A DNA stretch of 11,253 bases. It comes from Paenibacillus sp. (lineage in GTDB: Bacteria; Bacillota; Bacilli; Paenibacillales; Paenibacillaceae). This document shows positions 1 through 7,520 of the stretch, one piece after another. A program made the translations under genes and the position numbers. The DNA lies in the NCBI GenBank assembly GCA_029256665.1, contig JAQSXN010000063.1, positions 1-11,253 on the forward strand, in the 5' to 3' direction. How positions within the stretch are numbered: position 1 is the first letter of the stretch; every line of letters begins with the position of its first letter. The notes under the pieces were generated by a model, which saw nothing but the letters and a program-made list of their open reading frames with translations, searched no databases and was not told the DNA's origin.

Positions 1-32
1 AGGCCGTATACCGATTGCCGCTTACTGCTATT

Positions 33-41
33 CTCCTCCTT
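33..41 (-). promoter_or_regulatory. Shine-Dalgarno directly after the DUF3900-like gene
   Basis: On the minus strand the TAG stop of the DUF3900-like gene is followed immediately by AAGGAGGAG, a perfect match to the anti-Shine-Dalgarno sequence. No ATG, GTG or TTG follows within the remaining 32 bases of the window. A normal start would lie 5 to 9 bases downstream, and only ATA is found close by. It may serve a gene with a rare start codon or a more distant start outside the window, or it may be chance purine richness. Confidence 0.3.
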
Positions 42-1187
42 CTACCAAGGAACGTCGTCCTCCCCGCCGGCCGCGGCTTCTTCCTCATATCGGCCTACCG
101 CATCATCTTCGCTCGCCTGCGTTTTCGTTCCGATTAGAGGAATCACATCCTCCAGTTCCATCGGCTGCAGCAGCTCGACGGGCGACATCCCTTTCTCGAA
201 TTGGAACGCTTCGCCCTCGATAACCGCAACGTAACGCCCGTTATGCTTGGCGAAGCGGACGGAAACGCCGAAGTCGGACAACAGTCCCTTGACCGTCACG
301 CCGCCCAGCTTGAAGGTGAACGGCAAGTCCGGCTTCTGCTCGACAAGCGCCGCGGCGGCCGTCTCCACCTGCTCCGGCGACCACCATTCCTGCAGCTCCC
401 GCTTCTCGCTGGCCGCCCATACTTCCACCGCGTTTTCTTCTTCGCTTCTTTCGGTGCCCGTTTCTTCCTGCCACTTGTCCGCGATATATTGATGAACCAT
501 CTCCACGACCTGATCGCCGATAACCTCGGGCAGCGGCTTCTCGTACGAGACGTACTTCAGGAAGTCCTCGAAATATCTGGCATGCGACGCTTGATGGATT
601 TTGAGCTCCCATTGATCCAGGGATCCTTCTTCCGGCATGTGCGGATATTGAATCGACTTGATGCTGCGCGCGCTGATGGCCATTTCGACATGCGAGATCA
701 GGTTTCGTTCGTCCGAGATGCGGGCGATCTTGGGCTCGAAGTCGCATTTCAGCAGGAAGAGGAACGGCTCGTCGAAGTAGGTGTTAAGCTTGGATCGGGC
801 GACCACGAACGCGCCGCCGCGCACCGCGCTCGTATCCATGTAGATCCGCACGAGCTCGTCGGCGATACCGATATACCGCTCCCTCGTATCGGCGTCGCGC
901 AGCCGCTGGAACAGATTGTAGTTCTGATTGCTTCCCAGCTCGTAACCCGGCTCTACCATAAACCGTCCGATCTTTGTCGGGGCGCCGGCGGAATTGGGAT
1001 TCCGCTCTACCTTGCGTTTTACGATTCTTTTGAATTCCTCGTCCAGAAACTTTTTGATTTCGCTATGCTCGTAATCGTCTCCGTCCAGCGTCTGATAATG
1101 TTTGAACCTTCTGCCCGATGCAGTTTCCGCGGCGTCTCCGTCCGTTAAGATAACAAAAAAAGATAAAAACTCCATCCGAAAATCCAC
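42..1187 (-). CDS. DUF3900-like protein of unknown function
   Basis: This is a soluble protein of 381 residues with no signal peptide or membrane segment, so it is probably cytoplasmic. From memory it resembles the Bacillales DUF3900 family: a start of the type M/V-DFRMEFLSFFVI, then a patch with RRFKHYQTLDGDDYE, a basic KRKVERNP stretch, and a long mixed alpha/beta body. I cannot assign a molecular function. The C-terminal 25 or so residues are acidic and low in complexity (EDDAVGRYEEEAAAGGEDD). The GTG at 1185-1187 is chosen as start because GGGGGA lies 9 bases upstream and the family appears to begin at this point. Alternatives are ATG at 1217, which has no ribosome binding site, and ATG at 1175. 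The gene stands alone: it is separated from helD upstream by a terminator and about 290 bp. Family assignment is moderate; the gene call itself is strong. Confidence 0.8.
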   Translation of the reverse strand: MDFRMEFLSFFVILTDGDAAETASGRRFKHYQTLDGDDYEHSEIKKFLDEEFKRIVKRKVERNPNSAGAPTKIGRFMVEPGYELGSNQNYNLFQRLRDADTRERYIGIADELVRIYMDTSAVRGGAFVVARSKLNTYFDEPFLFLLKCDFEPKIARISDERNLISHVEMAISARSIKSIQYPHMPEEGSLDQWELKIHQASHARYFEDFLKYVSYEKPLPEVIGDQVVEMVHQYIADKWQEETGTERSEEENAVEVWAASEKRELQEWWSPEQVETAAAALVEQKPDLPFTFKLGGVTVKGLLSDFGVSVRFAKHNGRYVAVIEGEAFQFEKGMSPVELLQPMELEDVIPLIGTKTQASEDDAVGRYEEEAAAGGEDDVPW

Positions 1188-1231
1188 GTTTATAATTCCC
1201 CCGTTTGCTAGCATCATCTCGTCATCTTACT

Positions 1232-1240
1232 AGAATACCA
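1232..1240 (-). promoter_or_regulatory. possible extended -10 promoter for the DUF3900-like gene
   Basis: On the minus strand TGGTATTCT is an extended -10 element (TGn followed by TATTCT, four of six matches to TATAAT). It would start transcription near 1225, about 38 bases before the GTG start. No convincing -35 box lies 16 to 18 bases upstream, so the call rests on the extended -10 and position alone. Confidence 0.28.
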
Positions 1241-1436
1241 TATGAAGAAGCGGGGAACCTATGACATTTATAGGCTCTACCGAAATACAAATATACGGCG
1301 TCCGCCTGGGCGCTCGTCATGCATGCACGGATTGAGGACGGCAAGGTGAAACGGCTGTCGCCGTCCTTTGGCGGCGCAGCGCGTTACATTCCGAGGAATA
1401 TAGAGAAAGTATGGCAAAATGGCTTTTCGATATTTC

Positions 1437-1463
1437 AAAAAAGCCCGTCGGCGACGGGCTTTT
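1437..1463 (-). terminator. intrinsic terminator of helD
   Basis: An 11-bp perfect stem (1439-1449 pairing with 1453-1463) closes a 3-nt loop at 1450-1452. The core arms read GCCCGTC and GACGGGC. Read on the minus strand it is followed by a run of six T residues, starting about 14 bases after the helD stop codon. The A-rich and T-rich flanks make it potentially bidirectional, though the plus-strand U tract is only four bases long. Confidence 0.92.
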
Positions 1464-1476
1464 CCCACATTTATGA

Positions 1477-3600
1477 TTAAGACTCGGATGGCCACTCGGC
1501 AAGCAGCGGCGTTCGCATGCCGCGATGCAGCAGCTTCAACTTGTGCAGCGCGCGCGTGCAGCCGACGTACAGCAGCTTGGCGTCCATGGGACCGTAACGC
1601 TCGGCGCCGGCGTCCGCGATCAGCACCGCATCGAACTCCAGTCCTTTGGACAAGTACACGGGGACTACCGTTAATCCGCCGTTATAGACGGGCTGCTTGC
1701 TCAGAACGAGCGACGATTCCATGCCCTGCCGCAGCAAATACCGATGGATTTCCTCGCAGTCGCGCGCCGTGCGTCCGATGACGGCGATCGTATCGTATTC
1801 GCCTCCGGCCTGCCACTCGAGGATGGTCGATTCAATCGTCGCCAACCATTGTTCAACGGACGAACCCGCCTCTTCGAGAGTTACCGGATCCCCGCTGCGG
1901 AATACCGGAACGGCCGGTTTGACGCCGCCCGTCATGCCGCCAAGAATGACGTTCGCGAACTCGATGATTTCCATCGTGGACCGGTAACTCCGGTTCAGCT
2001 CGTAGAAGCCGGTATCGTCCGCGCCATACAGGTTCATCAGCTCTTCCCAGCGCGTAATGCCCGTATAGCCGTGGATCCCTTGCTGCAAGTCGCCGAGCAC
2101 CGTCATCGATACGGTACGCTGGCATAACTTGAGCGTTTCAAGCTGGAACGGCGAATAATCCTGCGCTTCGTCAATGACGATATGGTCGAACGGCGCGTCG
2201 CGCAAGCCATTGAGTTTTAGATCGATGTAAGCGAGGGCCGCGAGATCCTCCGCGGCCGCTACCCCGCGCCCGAGACGCTCCGCCGTCTCCTTGGCGAAAA
2301 CCTTCGGCACGGACGCCAACGCGTTTTTACCTTTGAAGAGCGATACGTAAAACTGCGCCGCCGTATAGGACGGTATCCGTTTCACGAACGCGTTCAGCTT
2401 GGACGCGGCGGAGGCGCGCAGCTTTTTGTCGGCGATTCCTCTGGTCTTAAGCTCCGACTCCAGCCACCTTCGGATCCGGCTGGCCAACCGGTCTCGCTTC
2501 TGCATGAACGACTCTTCGCCGTAATCGGTATCATGCCACTCCTTCATCTGCTCCGGCATAAGCTTCAGTCTCGGGAGCGGCTCGAACGGCAGCTCCGGCA
2601 GAAGATTGTCCGCCAGCTCCGCAAGACGTTGATCGATCGCCTCTTTGAAAGCAAGGCTGCCTTTGAACTTGCCGGAAGCATGATCCAGCTCCTCCGCCGT
2701 GCGCGGCTGCTCGAACCAATAGGCCATCGTCTCCGAAGGGTCGGATAACGTCACCTCATGCTGCAGCAACTGAATCGCCCAATCCGAATACGTCGTCTGG
2801 CTAATATCGCCGACGCCGAGCTCGGGCAGGACGCCGGATATATAATCCAGGAACATCCGGTTCGGAGCGAAAATGATCATCCGCTCGGCCTTGATTCTGC
2901 CTTCGTATTGATAGAGCAGATAGGCAAGGCGGTGAAGCGCGACGGTCGTCTTGCCGCTTCCCGCGACGCCTTGAATGAACAATGCCTTGTTTCGTTCCGC
3001 CCGGATAATCCGGTCCTGCTCGTCTTGTATCGTCGAGACGATGTCTCTAAGCTTGTTATCCTTGTTCTCGCCGAGGCGGTATAACAAGAATTCGTCGGAT
3101 ACGGCTCCTTCTTCCTGTCCACGCACGTAACTGTCCACGACGCGGATCAGCTCGGCGCTTCTCACCATCAGGTTTCGCTTCAGGTGGACATAACCGCTTA
3201 TATCTCCGTCGGGGGACGTATATTCCGCCGGCGCATCCCCGCCCGTGAAGGAATAAAACAAACTTGCGGCGGGCGCTCTCCAGTCGATGACCAGCAGCTC
3301 GTTTCCTCCGCCCTTCGCTACGCCGGCTTTGCCGATATACAGCGTCTTCGCCAGTTGACTTGCCGCCTCCGCGCCTTGGCTGTCAGGCGGCAGCTCCTGA
3401 AAGTCGATCCGTCCGAAATACGGCTCCTTTCGAGCGATTTCCAGGCGGCGCTTCCGCTCCTCCCTTTGCAGGTCGAGCATCTGCTCCGTAAAGTCGTTGC
3501 CCGTGTATTTGGGTCCGATTTCTTTTAATTGCTTTTCGATATCGCCAAGCGACATCGCCAGCCGATGCCGCTCCTCTTGATACGTATCTTGTTCAGACAT
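1477..3600 (-). CDS. helD: HelD-type RNA polymerase recycling helicase (UvrD/Rep-like, SF1)
   Basis: This 707-residue SF1 motor ATPase resembles Bacillus HelD (about 770 residues), which enters RNA polymerase and releases stalled or post-termination complexes from nucleic acid. The N-terminal 55 or so residues are charged and likely form the coiled-coil that HelD inserts into the polymerase secondary channel. Helicase motifs follow in order: Q motif TIQDEQDRIIR at about 190-200, Walker A GVAGSGKTT 211-219, DEAQD 477-481, GDLQQGIHGYTG 503-514, LNRSYRS 535-541, SKGLEFD 651-657 and YVGCTRA 678-684. The long 225-470 insertion between Walker A and DEAQD is typical of HelD. ATG 3600 is chosen because GGGAGGAGG lies 10 bases upstream; an in-frame ATG at 3621 would place that site inside the gene. 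It is the last gene of the cluster, 98 bp after the DUF1294 gene with a hairpin between, and ends at a strong terminator. A generic UvrD-family helicase is the alternative, but the N-terminus favours HelD. Confidence 0.93.
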   Translation of the reverse strand: MSEQDTYQEERHRLAMSLGDIEKQLKEIGPKYTGNDFTEQMLDLQREERKRRLEIARKEPYFGRIDFQELPPDSQGAEAASQLAKTLYIGKAGVAKGGGNELLVIDWRAPAASLFYSFTGGDAPAEYTSPDGDISGYVHLKRNLMVRSAELIRVVDSYVRGQEEGAVSDEFLLYRLGENKDNKLRDIVSTIQDEQDRIIRAERNKALFIQGVAGSGKTTVALHRLAYLLYQYEGRIKAERMIIFAPNRMFLDYISGVLPELGVGDISQTTYSDWAIQLLQHEVTLSDPSETMAYWFEQPRTAEELDHASGKFKGSLAFKEAIDQRLAELADNLLPELPFEPLPRLKLMPEQMKEWHDTDYGEESFMQKRDRLASRIRRWLESELKTRGIADKKLRASAASKLNAFVKRIPSYTAAQFYVSLFKGKNALASVPKVFAKETAERLGRGVAAAEDLAALAYIDLKLNGLRDAPFDHIVIDEAQDYSPFQLETLKLCQRTVSMTVLGDLQQGIHGYTGITRWEELMNLYGADDTGFYELNRSYRSTMEIIEFANVILGGMTGGVKPAVPVFRSGDPVTLEEAGSSVEQWLATIESTILEWQAGGEYDTIAVIGRTARDCEEIHRYLLRQGMESSLVLSKQPVYNGGLTVVPVYLSKGLEFDAVLIADAGAERYGPMDAKLLYVGCTRALHKLKLLHRGMRTPLLAEWPSES

Positions 3601-3629
3601 AGTGGATGTGCCTCCTCCCAACCATAAAG

Positions 3630-3653
3630 AGCCGAGTCCGCTCAGACTCAGCT
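3630..3653 (-). other. hairpin between the DUF1294 gene and helD
   Basis: A 9-bp inverted repeat (arms 3630-3638 and 3645-3653, one G-U pair on the minus-strand transcript, 6-nt loop) sits in the 98-bp gap. On the minus strand the second arm is followed by CTTTATGG, a poor U tract. It could be a weak terminator that lowers helD expression relative to the upstream genes, or a processing or stability element. The helD ribosome binding site (3611-3619) lies about ten bases after it and is not sequestered. Confidence 0.5.
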
Positions 3654-3698
3654 GCTATGTGATGTTTGTCGTACGTGCCCGTGTACCCGTCCATTCAT

Positions 3699-3995
3699 TT
3701 ATTCCATTGCGTTCATGCCGATAAACCCGATTAGCGTCAAATAGACGATCAGATTAAGCGCGACCAGATACGGAATTCCGACCGTAAACGAACGATGCTG
3801 CGTTTTGTGGCGCCAAACCTTCATCCCGGCCAATACGCCAATGGCGCCGCCGATAGCGCCCAGCAAGAAAAGCCGCTTTTCCGGCACGCGCCTTTTGCCT
3901 CTCTGCTTCGCCCGTTTCTTGTCCCAGCCCATGAGCAGAAACGCCCATCCGTTTAATCCGATCAGCACGCCGATGAGCGCGTAGATGATCGTCAT
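3699..3995 (-). CDS. DUF1294 family small membrane protein
   Basis: A 98-residue protein with three likely membrane segments at about 3-22, 42-58 and 72-94, so it should sit in the cytoplasmic membrane. It carries the conserved DUF1294 signature: N14, then GWDKKRAK at 23-30, the basic R-V-P-E motif at 36-39, GAIGGAIG at 46-53, and HKTQHRSF at 63-70. The family has no established function. The start is ATG 3995, with GAGGTGG placed about 6 bases upstream; a GTG at 4004 overlaps that site and is unlikely. It begins 45 bp after the hrpB stop, so it is probably co-transcribed with hrpB. Its length matches the family, and nothing in it looks broken. Confidence 0.88.
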   Translation of the reverse strand: MTIIYALIGVLIGLNGWAFLLMGWDKKRAKQRGKRRVPEKRLFLLGAIGGAIGVLAGMKVWRHKTQHRSFTVGIPYLVALNLIVYLTLIGFIGMNAME

Positions 3996-4040
3996 CTGCC
4001 CCACCTCTTTCGCTTCCTTGTTCGTTCTGGAACAAAACGT

Positions 4041-6518
4041 TCACGATCTCGGCCGCGGCTTCGTTCGATTCGTCGCCACGGCTTCATATGGATGATCCGG
4101 CCATACATGCTTCGGATAACGCCCCTTCAGATCCTTCTTCACTTCAAAATAAGCCGACTCCCAGAAGCTTGCCAAATCTTGCGTCACCTGCACGGGCCTT
4201 TGGGACGGCGAAAGCAGATGGAGCGTGAGCGGCAACGTGCCTCTGGCGATGCGGGGCGTTTCCCGCAGCCCGAACATTTCCTGCAAGCGAACGGCCAGCA
4301 CCGGAGTCCGCGGCTCGCTGTAATCGATCGGAATCCGGGAGCCGCTTGGCACGACGTAATGCGTCGGCACTTCCTCGTCCAGCTCCTGCCGTTGCCTCCA
4401 GGACAGCAGCCCTTCCACGATCGCGAGCATGTTCAGCCTCTGCAGCTCCGATTCCTTGCGAATCCCGTAAATATGCGGCTTAAGCCATTCCTCTAGCGTA
4501 TCCAGCAGATGCTCCTCGCCGGCATCGGGCCAATCCGCCGCGCCTCCGCCCATTAGACGGATTCGTCCGAGCAGCCCGTTTGCTTGCTTCGACATGGGGA
4601 GCATCCGCAAGCCCCGCTCGCGGATCGCGCCAAGGAGCGCCTCTGCAACAGCGTCGGGATCGGCGTCCGAGAGCGGACTTTCCCGCAGCACGATGGCCCC
4701 TAGCCTTAACCGGCTTAAGGCCCGCACCGCCTTGGCGGCGCCATCCCATTCGACCGATTGCTCGCGCTGGAGAAAGTCGGTCAAGCCCTGTTCGATCTCC
4801 TCGTAAGATATTCCTTCGGCCAAGCGGATTCTTGCCTCCTGCCCGGCGTCGTCGATCTCGCAGACCACGAGATACGGCAGCTGCGACAAGGGATGATCCG
4901 TCGACATGACGGCGCCGCGGCCGTTCGCCAGCAAGTAGCGTCCGTCGCTTCGCCGCTGCGCTACCCGGTCGGGGAAGGCGAAAGCCAGCAAACGACCGAT
5001 CGATGGCAGCGTGCCTCGTCCGGTCTGCCGCGCTGCGCTGCCGAGCATCCTTTTCCATTGCTCGGCTTGCTGCATCATGCGCTGCGCGGCGGGATCATGT
5101 CCGCTAAGCCGCCGCAGCGCGGCAAGCCGGAGACTCACGTCGGGATCGCGCTCGGAAGGGAGCAAATCCCGCTCGCCGATGAGCGCGGCCAGCTCGCATG
5201 CCGCGCCGGCCGCGCCCTCCTCCGCCGCCCGAAGCAGCATGGAGCCGAGCCGCGGATGGAGGCCCAGCGAGCAGATGCGCCGGCCATCCGGCGTCGGCGC
5301 GCCGGGCTGGCTGATCGCGCCAAGCTCCTTCAGCAGCGTGATGGCTTGCTCGAACGCGGCCGCGGGCGGCGGCGTCAGCCAGTCCAGCTCGTCCGGCTCG
5401 CGGATGCCCCACACGGCCAGCTCCAGCGCGAGCGATGCCAGATCCGTCTCCTCGATTTCGGGTTTCCCCTGCTCCGGAAGGCGGCGATGCTCGTCTTCGC
5501 TCCACAGACGGTAGCAGACGCCTGGAGCGAGCCTGCCCGCGCGTCCTCGCCGCTGATCGGCGGACGCCCTGGATACCGGCACCGTCTCCAGCCGGCTCAT
5601 CCCCGTGCGCGGCGAAAAGCGGGATACGCGCATTTGGCCGCTATCGACGACGATTTTGACGCCGGCGACGGTCAAGCTGGATTCGGCGACGGACGTAGCC
5701 AATACGACCTTACGCCTGCCGTCCTGACATGGACCGACTGCTTCCGCCTGCGCTTCCAGCCGCATGCCGCCATGAAGCTCGCGTACGTCGACGCGATCCG
5801 GCAGTCCCAGCGACTGCAGGGCTCTGGCCGTTCTGCGAATTTCTCCGATGCCCGGCAAGAAGGCAAGCGCGTCGCCGTCATGGGCCCGAAGCGCGTCCGC
5901 GATGGCCGATGCCATCGCTTGATCGAGATAGACGTTTCTGTACGGCTTATACGCCGTCTCGACGGGAAACGCACGTCCCTTGCTCGCGATCACCCTCGCG
6001 CCGCCGAGCAGCTCCGCGACAGGCGCAGCGTCGAGCGTTGCGGACATCACGAGCAAGCGCAGATCGTCCCGCAGGAGCTGCTGCGTTTGCAACGCCAACG
6101 CCAGACCCAGATCCCCGTGCAGGTGACGTTCGTGGAATTCGTCGAACAGGATGGCGCCAACGCTTGCCAGAGCCTGATCTTCCTGCAGCATGCGGGTCAA
6201 CACGCCTTCCGTCACCACCTCGACGATCGTGCGCGGTCCGACCTTCGAATCCAACCGCACGCGGTAGCCGATTCGCTCGCCGGCTTGCTCGCCGAGCTCC
6301 CGCGCCATGTATATCGCGGCGGAACGTGCGGCAATCCTGCGCGGCTCCAGCATGATGATGCGCTTGCCCGCAAGCCACGGCTGATCCATCAGCGCCAGCG
6401 GCACCCGCGTCGTCTTGCCCGCTCCGGGCTCCGCGACAAGCACGGCGTTACGTCCTTGAGACAGCGTATCCAGCAGCTCGGGCAACGCCTCGTCGATCGG
6501 CAACGGCAACATGTCCAT
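4041..6518 (-). CDS. hrpB: ATP-dependent helicase HrpB (DEAH box, SF2)
   Basis: This 825-residue protein is close in size to E. coli HrpB (about 810). Motifs in order: Walker A PGAGKTT 31-37, LEPRR 57-61, TEGVLTRML 103-111, the DEFHER form of the DEAH box 126-131, SAT 159-161, and QRRGRAGR 322-329. The helicase-associated segment has LGLHPRLGSMLL at about 418-429. The HrpB-specific C-terminus follows, with VPSGSRIPIDY at 723-733, QRPVQVTQDLASFW at 773-786 and the YPKHVWPD box at 801-808. HrpB is a predicted RNA helicase; its physiological substrate is poorly defined, unlike that of HrpA. ATG 6518 has AGAGG 4 bases upstream, and ATG 6512 has the same site 10 bases upstream, so either could be the start. 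It follows the glycosidase-like gene by 21 bp, which implies one transcript. All catalytic motifs are intact. Confidence 0.95.
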   Translation of the reverse strand: MDMLPLPIDEALPELLDTLSQGRNAVLVAEPGAGKTTRVPLALMDQPWLAGKRIIMLEPRRIAARSAAIYMARELGEQAGERIGYRVRLDSKVGPRTIVEVVTEGVLTRMLQEDQALASVGAILFDEFHERHLHGDLGLALALQTQQLLRDDLRLLVMSATLDAAPVAELLGGARVIASKGRAFPVETAYKPYRNVYLDQAMASAIADALRAHDGDALAFLPGIGEIRRTARALQSLGLPDRVDVRELHGGMRLEAQAEAVGPCQDGRRKVVLATSVAESSLTVAGVKIVVDSGQMRVSRFSPRTGMSRLETVPVSRASADQRRGRAGRLAPGVCYRLWSEDEHRRLPEQGKPEIEETDLASLALELAVWGIREPDELDWLTPPPAAAFEQAITLLKELGAISQPGAPTPDGRRICSLGLHPRLGSMLLRAAEEGAAGAACELAALIGERDLLPSERDPDVSLRLAALRRLSGHDPAAQRMMQQAEQWKRMLGSAARQTGRGTLPSIGRLLAFAFPDRVAQRRSDGRYLLANGRGAVMSTDHPLSQLPYLVVCEIDDAGQEARIRLAEGISYEEIEQGLTDFLQREQSVEWDGAAKAVRALSRLRLGAIVLRESPLSDADPDAVAEALLGAIRERGLRMLPMSKQANGLLGRIRLMGGGAADWPDAGEEHLLDTLEEWLKPHIYGIRKESELQRLNMLAIVEGLLSWRQRQELDEEVPTHYVVPSGSRIPIDYSEPRTPVLAVRLQEMFGLRETPRIARGTLPLTLHLLSPSQRPVQVTQDLASFWESAYFEVKKDLKGRYPKHVWPDHPYEAVATNRTKPRPRS

Positions 6519-6539
6519 CCAACCTCTCTTTATGCTCTA

Positions 6540-7367
6540 TCATTTCATAATGCGAATCATCTGCACGACGGGCCGATTGTCTCCCGCCAGCTTCATCTCT
6601 TTGCTCAGAAACTGCGAGGAGCCGTCTCCGTCGAGGAAGATGCCGTCCACGAGGCGCTCATCCGCGAGCATATCCTTGATCGCCGCGCGGAATGATTCAA
6701 GCGTGCCGGGCGTTTCGCTGACGATGAGATACAAGAAGCCGTTGTCGTCATAGACGGCGCCGGACCGCAGCCGCTCGTCATCCGGGAACGGGGCTTGCTC
6801 GGCCGTTGCCTGCGCTCGCCAGCCCGCATCGTCGCCAAGCGACATGCTGATCCCGCCCTGCGCCCAGAAGCGCGTCGCGTCCTTCACCTTCACTTCTGTC
6901 GCTTGCCGGACGACCTGCACGCTTAACGAATCCGCTTCTCCATCCCAGACTAACGTGCCGCGCGCGTACTTCATGTTCTCCCAGCCGCTGCCGTACTCCG
7001 CCTTGGTGCCGTTAACCGGCTTGCCGCCTACGACGGCCATGCTGACCAACGCCTCGCCATAGAAGAACCCGCCGTTGATGCCGACTCTGTCCGCGAGCGT
7101 CACGTTATTCGAGATGACCTCCAACGATACATTGGACGGTTTTGTCTTTAGCGCGTGAAGCTTCATACCGCTCGCTTCCTCCGCGGCATAAGCGTAGGAG
7201 CCAATCTGTTCGATCGCGGCTCCGCGGCGCTCCGACTTCTGGCTAAGCGCTTGCACGAGCAGCATCAACAATATGGCCGCGACCGCGAATATAACGAGCA
7301 GCACCGCTACGATTTTGAACACCTGCTTGTTCGGCGTCTTGACAGGCGATTGCGCCTCTTCGTTCAT
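6540..7367 (-). CDS. membrane-anchored phosphodiester glycosidase-like protein (NAGPA/DUF2233 family)
   Basis: A 275-residue protein with a short cytoplasmic tail, one hydrophobic anchor at about 16-40, and an extracytoplasmic domain. That domain shows the hallmarks of the phosphodiester glycosidase family named after the human mannose-6-phosphate uncovering enzyme: GINGGFFY at 96-103, a GG-K-PVNG turn near 114-120, and FLDGDGSSQF at 244-253, where most relatives have DGGGSS. Bacterial members are linked to exopolysaccharide or cell-wall sugar metabolism, but this substrate is unknown. ATG 7367 is chosen because AAGGAG lies 7 bases upstream; the in-frame ATG at 7373 is only one base from that site. 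Longer in-frame starts, such as 7448, would put the predicted promoter and a 5' UTR hairpin inside the gene. It appears to be the first gene of the cluster continuing to hrpB. The family call is fairly secure; the activity is inferred. Confidence 0.78.
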   Translation of the reverse strand: MNEEAQSPVKTPNKQVFKIVAVLLVIFAVAAILLMLLVQALSQKSERRGAAIEQIGSYAYAAEEASGMKLHALKTKPSNVSLEVISNNVTLADRVGINGGFFYGEALVSMAVVGGKPVNGTKAEYGSGWENMKYARGTLVWDGEADSLSVQVVRQATEVKVKDATRFWAQGGISMSLGDDAGWRAQATAEQAPFPDDERLRSGAVYDDNGFLYLIVSETPGTLESFRAAIKDMLADERLVDGIFLDGDGSSQFLSKEMKLAGDNRPVVQMIRIMK

Positions 7368-7383
7368 ACCCATTCTCCTTGCT

Positions 7384-7421
7384 CCGCCATCCATGCCTGC
7401 TTGTGCATGGCGCAATGGCGG
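7384..7421 (-). promoter_or_regulatory. bulged 5' UTR hairpin before the glycosidase-like gene
   Basis: Two perfectly paired arms stack on each other: 7384-7390 with 7415-7421 (7 bp) and 7391-7396 with 7405-7410 (6 bp). They leave a 4-nt bulge at 7411-7414 and an 8-nt loop at 7397-7404. On the transcript the hairpin ends four bases before the AAGGAG ribosome binding site. It lies between the predicted promoter and the start codon, so it should be in the leader RNA. It could stabilise the message or modulate ribosome access. Confidence 0.55.
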
Positions 7422-7448
7422 CTTCCGATTCTCAATACCCGAACTCAT

Positions 7449-7478
7449 AGTGTAATATGAACGTCCGGCGTTTGTCCA
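7449..7478 (-). promoter_or_regulatory. sigma-A-like promoter of the glycosidase-like/hrpB/DUF1294/helD cluster
   Basis: On the minus strand TGGACA (five of six matches to the -35 box) and TACACT (four of six to the -10 box) are separated by 18 bases. Transcription would begin near 7442, giving a leader of about 75 nt. It lies just after the terminator of the stalk-domain gene, where a new promoter is expected. Confidence 0.5.
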
Positions 7479-7520
7479 TATGCTGACATGGCGGCTAAGG
7501 CGCTGGCCCGAAAGCCGAAG

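Larger units (their letters stand above)
1188..1476. other. intergenic gap between helD and the DUF3900-like gene
   Basis: This 289-bp gap holds the helD terminator at its right end and the presumed promoter of the DUF3900-like gene at its left end. Between them no robust gene is visible. On the plus strand an ORF starting ATG at 1261 runs 24 codons to a TGA at 1333-1335. A second frame, open from 1319 to 1480, continues it if a CATG duplication is discounted, as described under findings. A GC-rich imperfect inverted repeat lies around 1353-1376 with no T-run on the plus strand. No tRNA or known small RNA fold was recognised. Confidence 0.4.

Noticed and set aside
201..1148. 315-codon open frame on the plus strand
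   Set aside because: It is antisense to the DUF3900-like gene, whose own frame has a coherent protein, a plausible start and a ribosome binding site. The antisense protein has no domain or signal.
1277..1495. 72-codon minus-strand frame across the end of helD
   Set aside because: It starts inside helD and reads through its terminator hairpin. It has no ribosome binding site and low-complexity basic sequence.
4758..6695. 645-codon open frame on the plus strand
   Set aside because: It lies entirely antisense to hrpB and the end of the preceding gene, is rich in arginine, glutamine and alanine, and has no recognisable domain. It is a by-product of the high GC codon use of hrpB.
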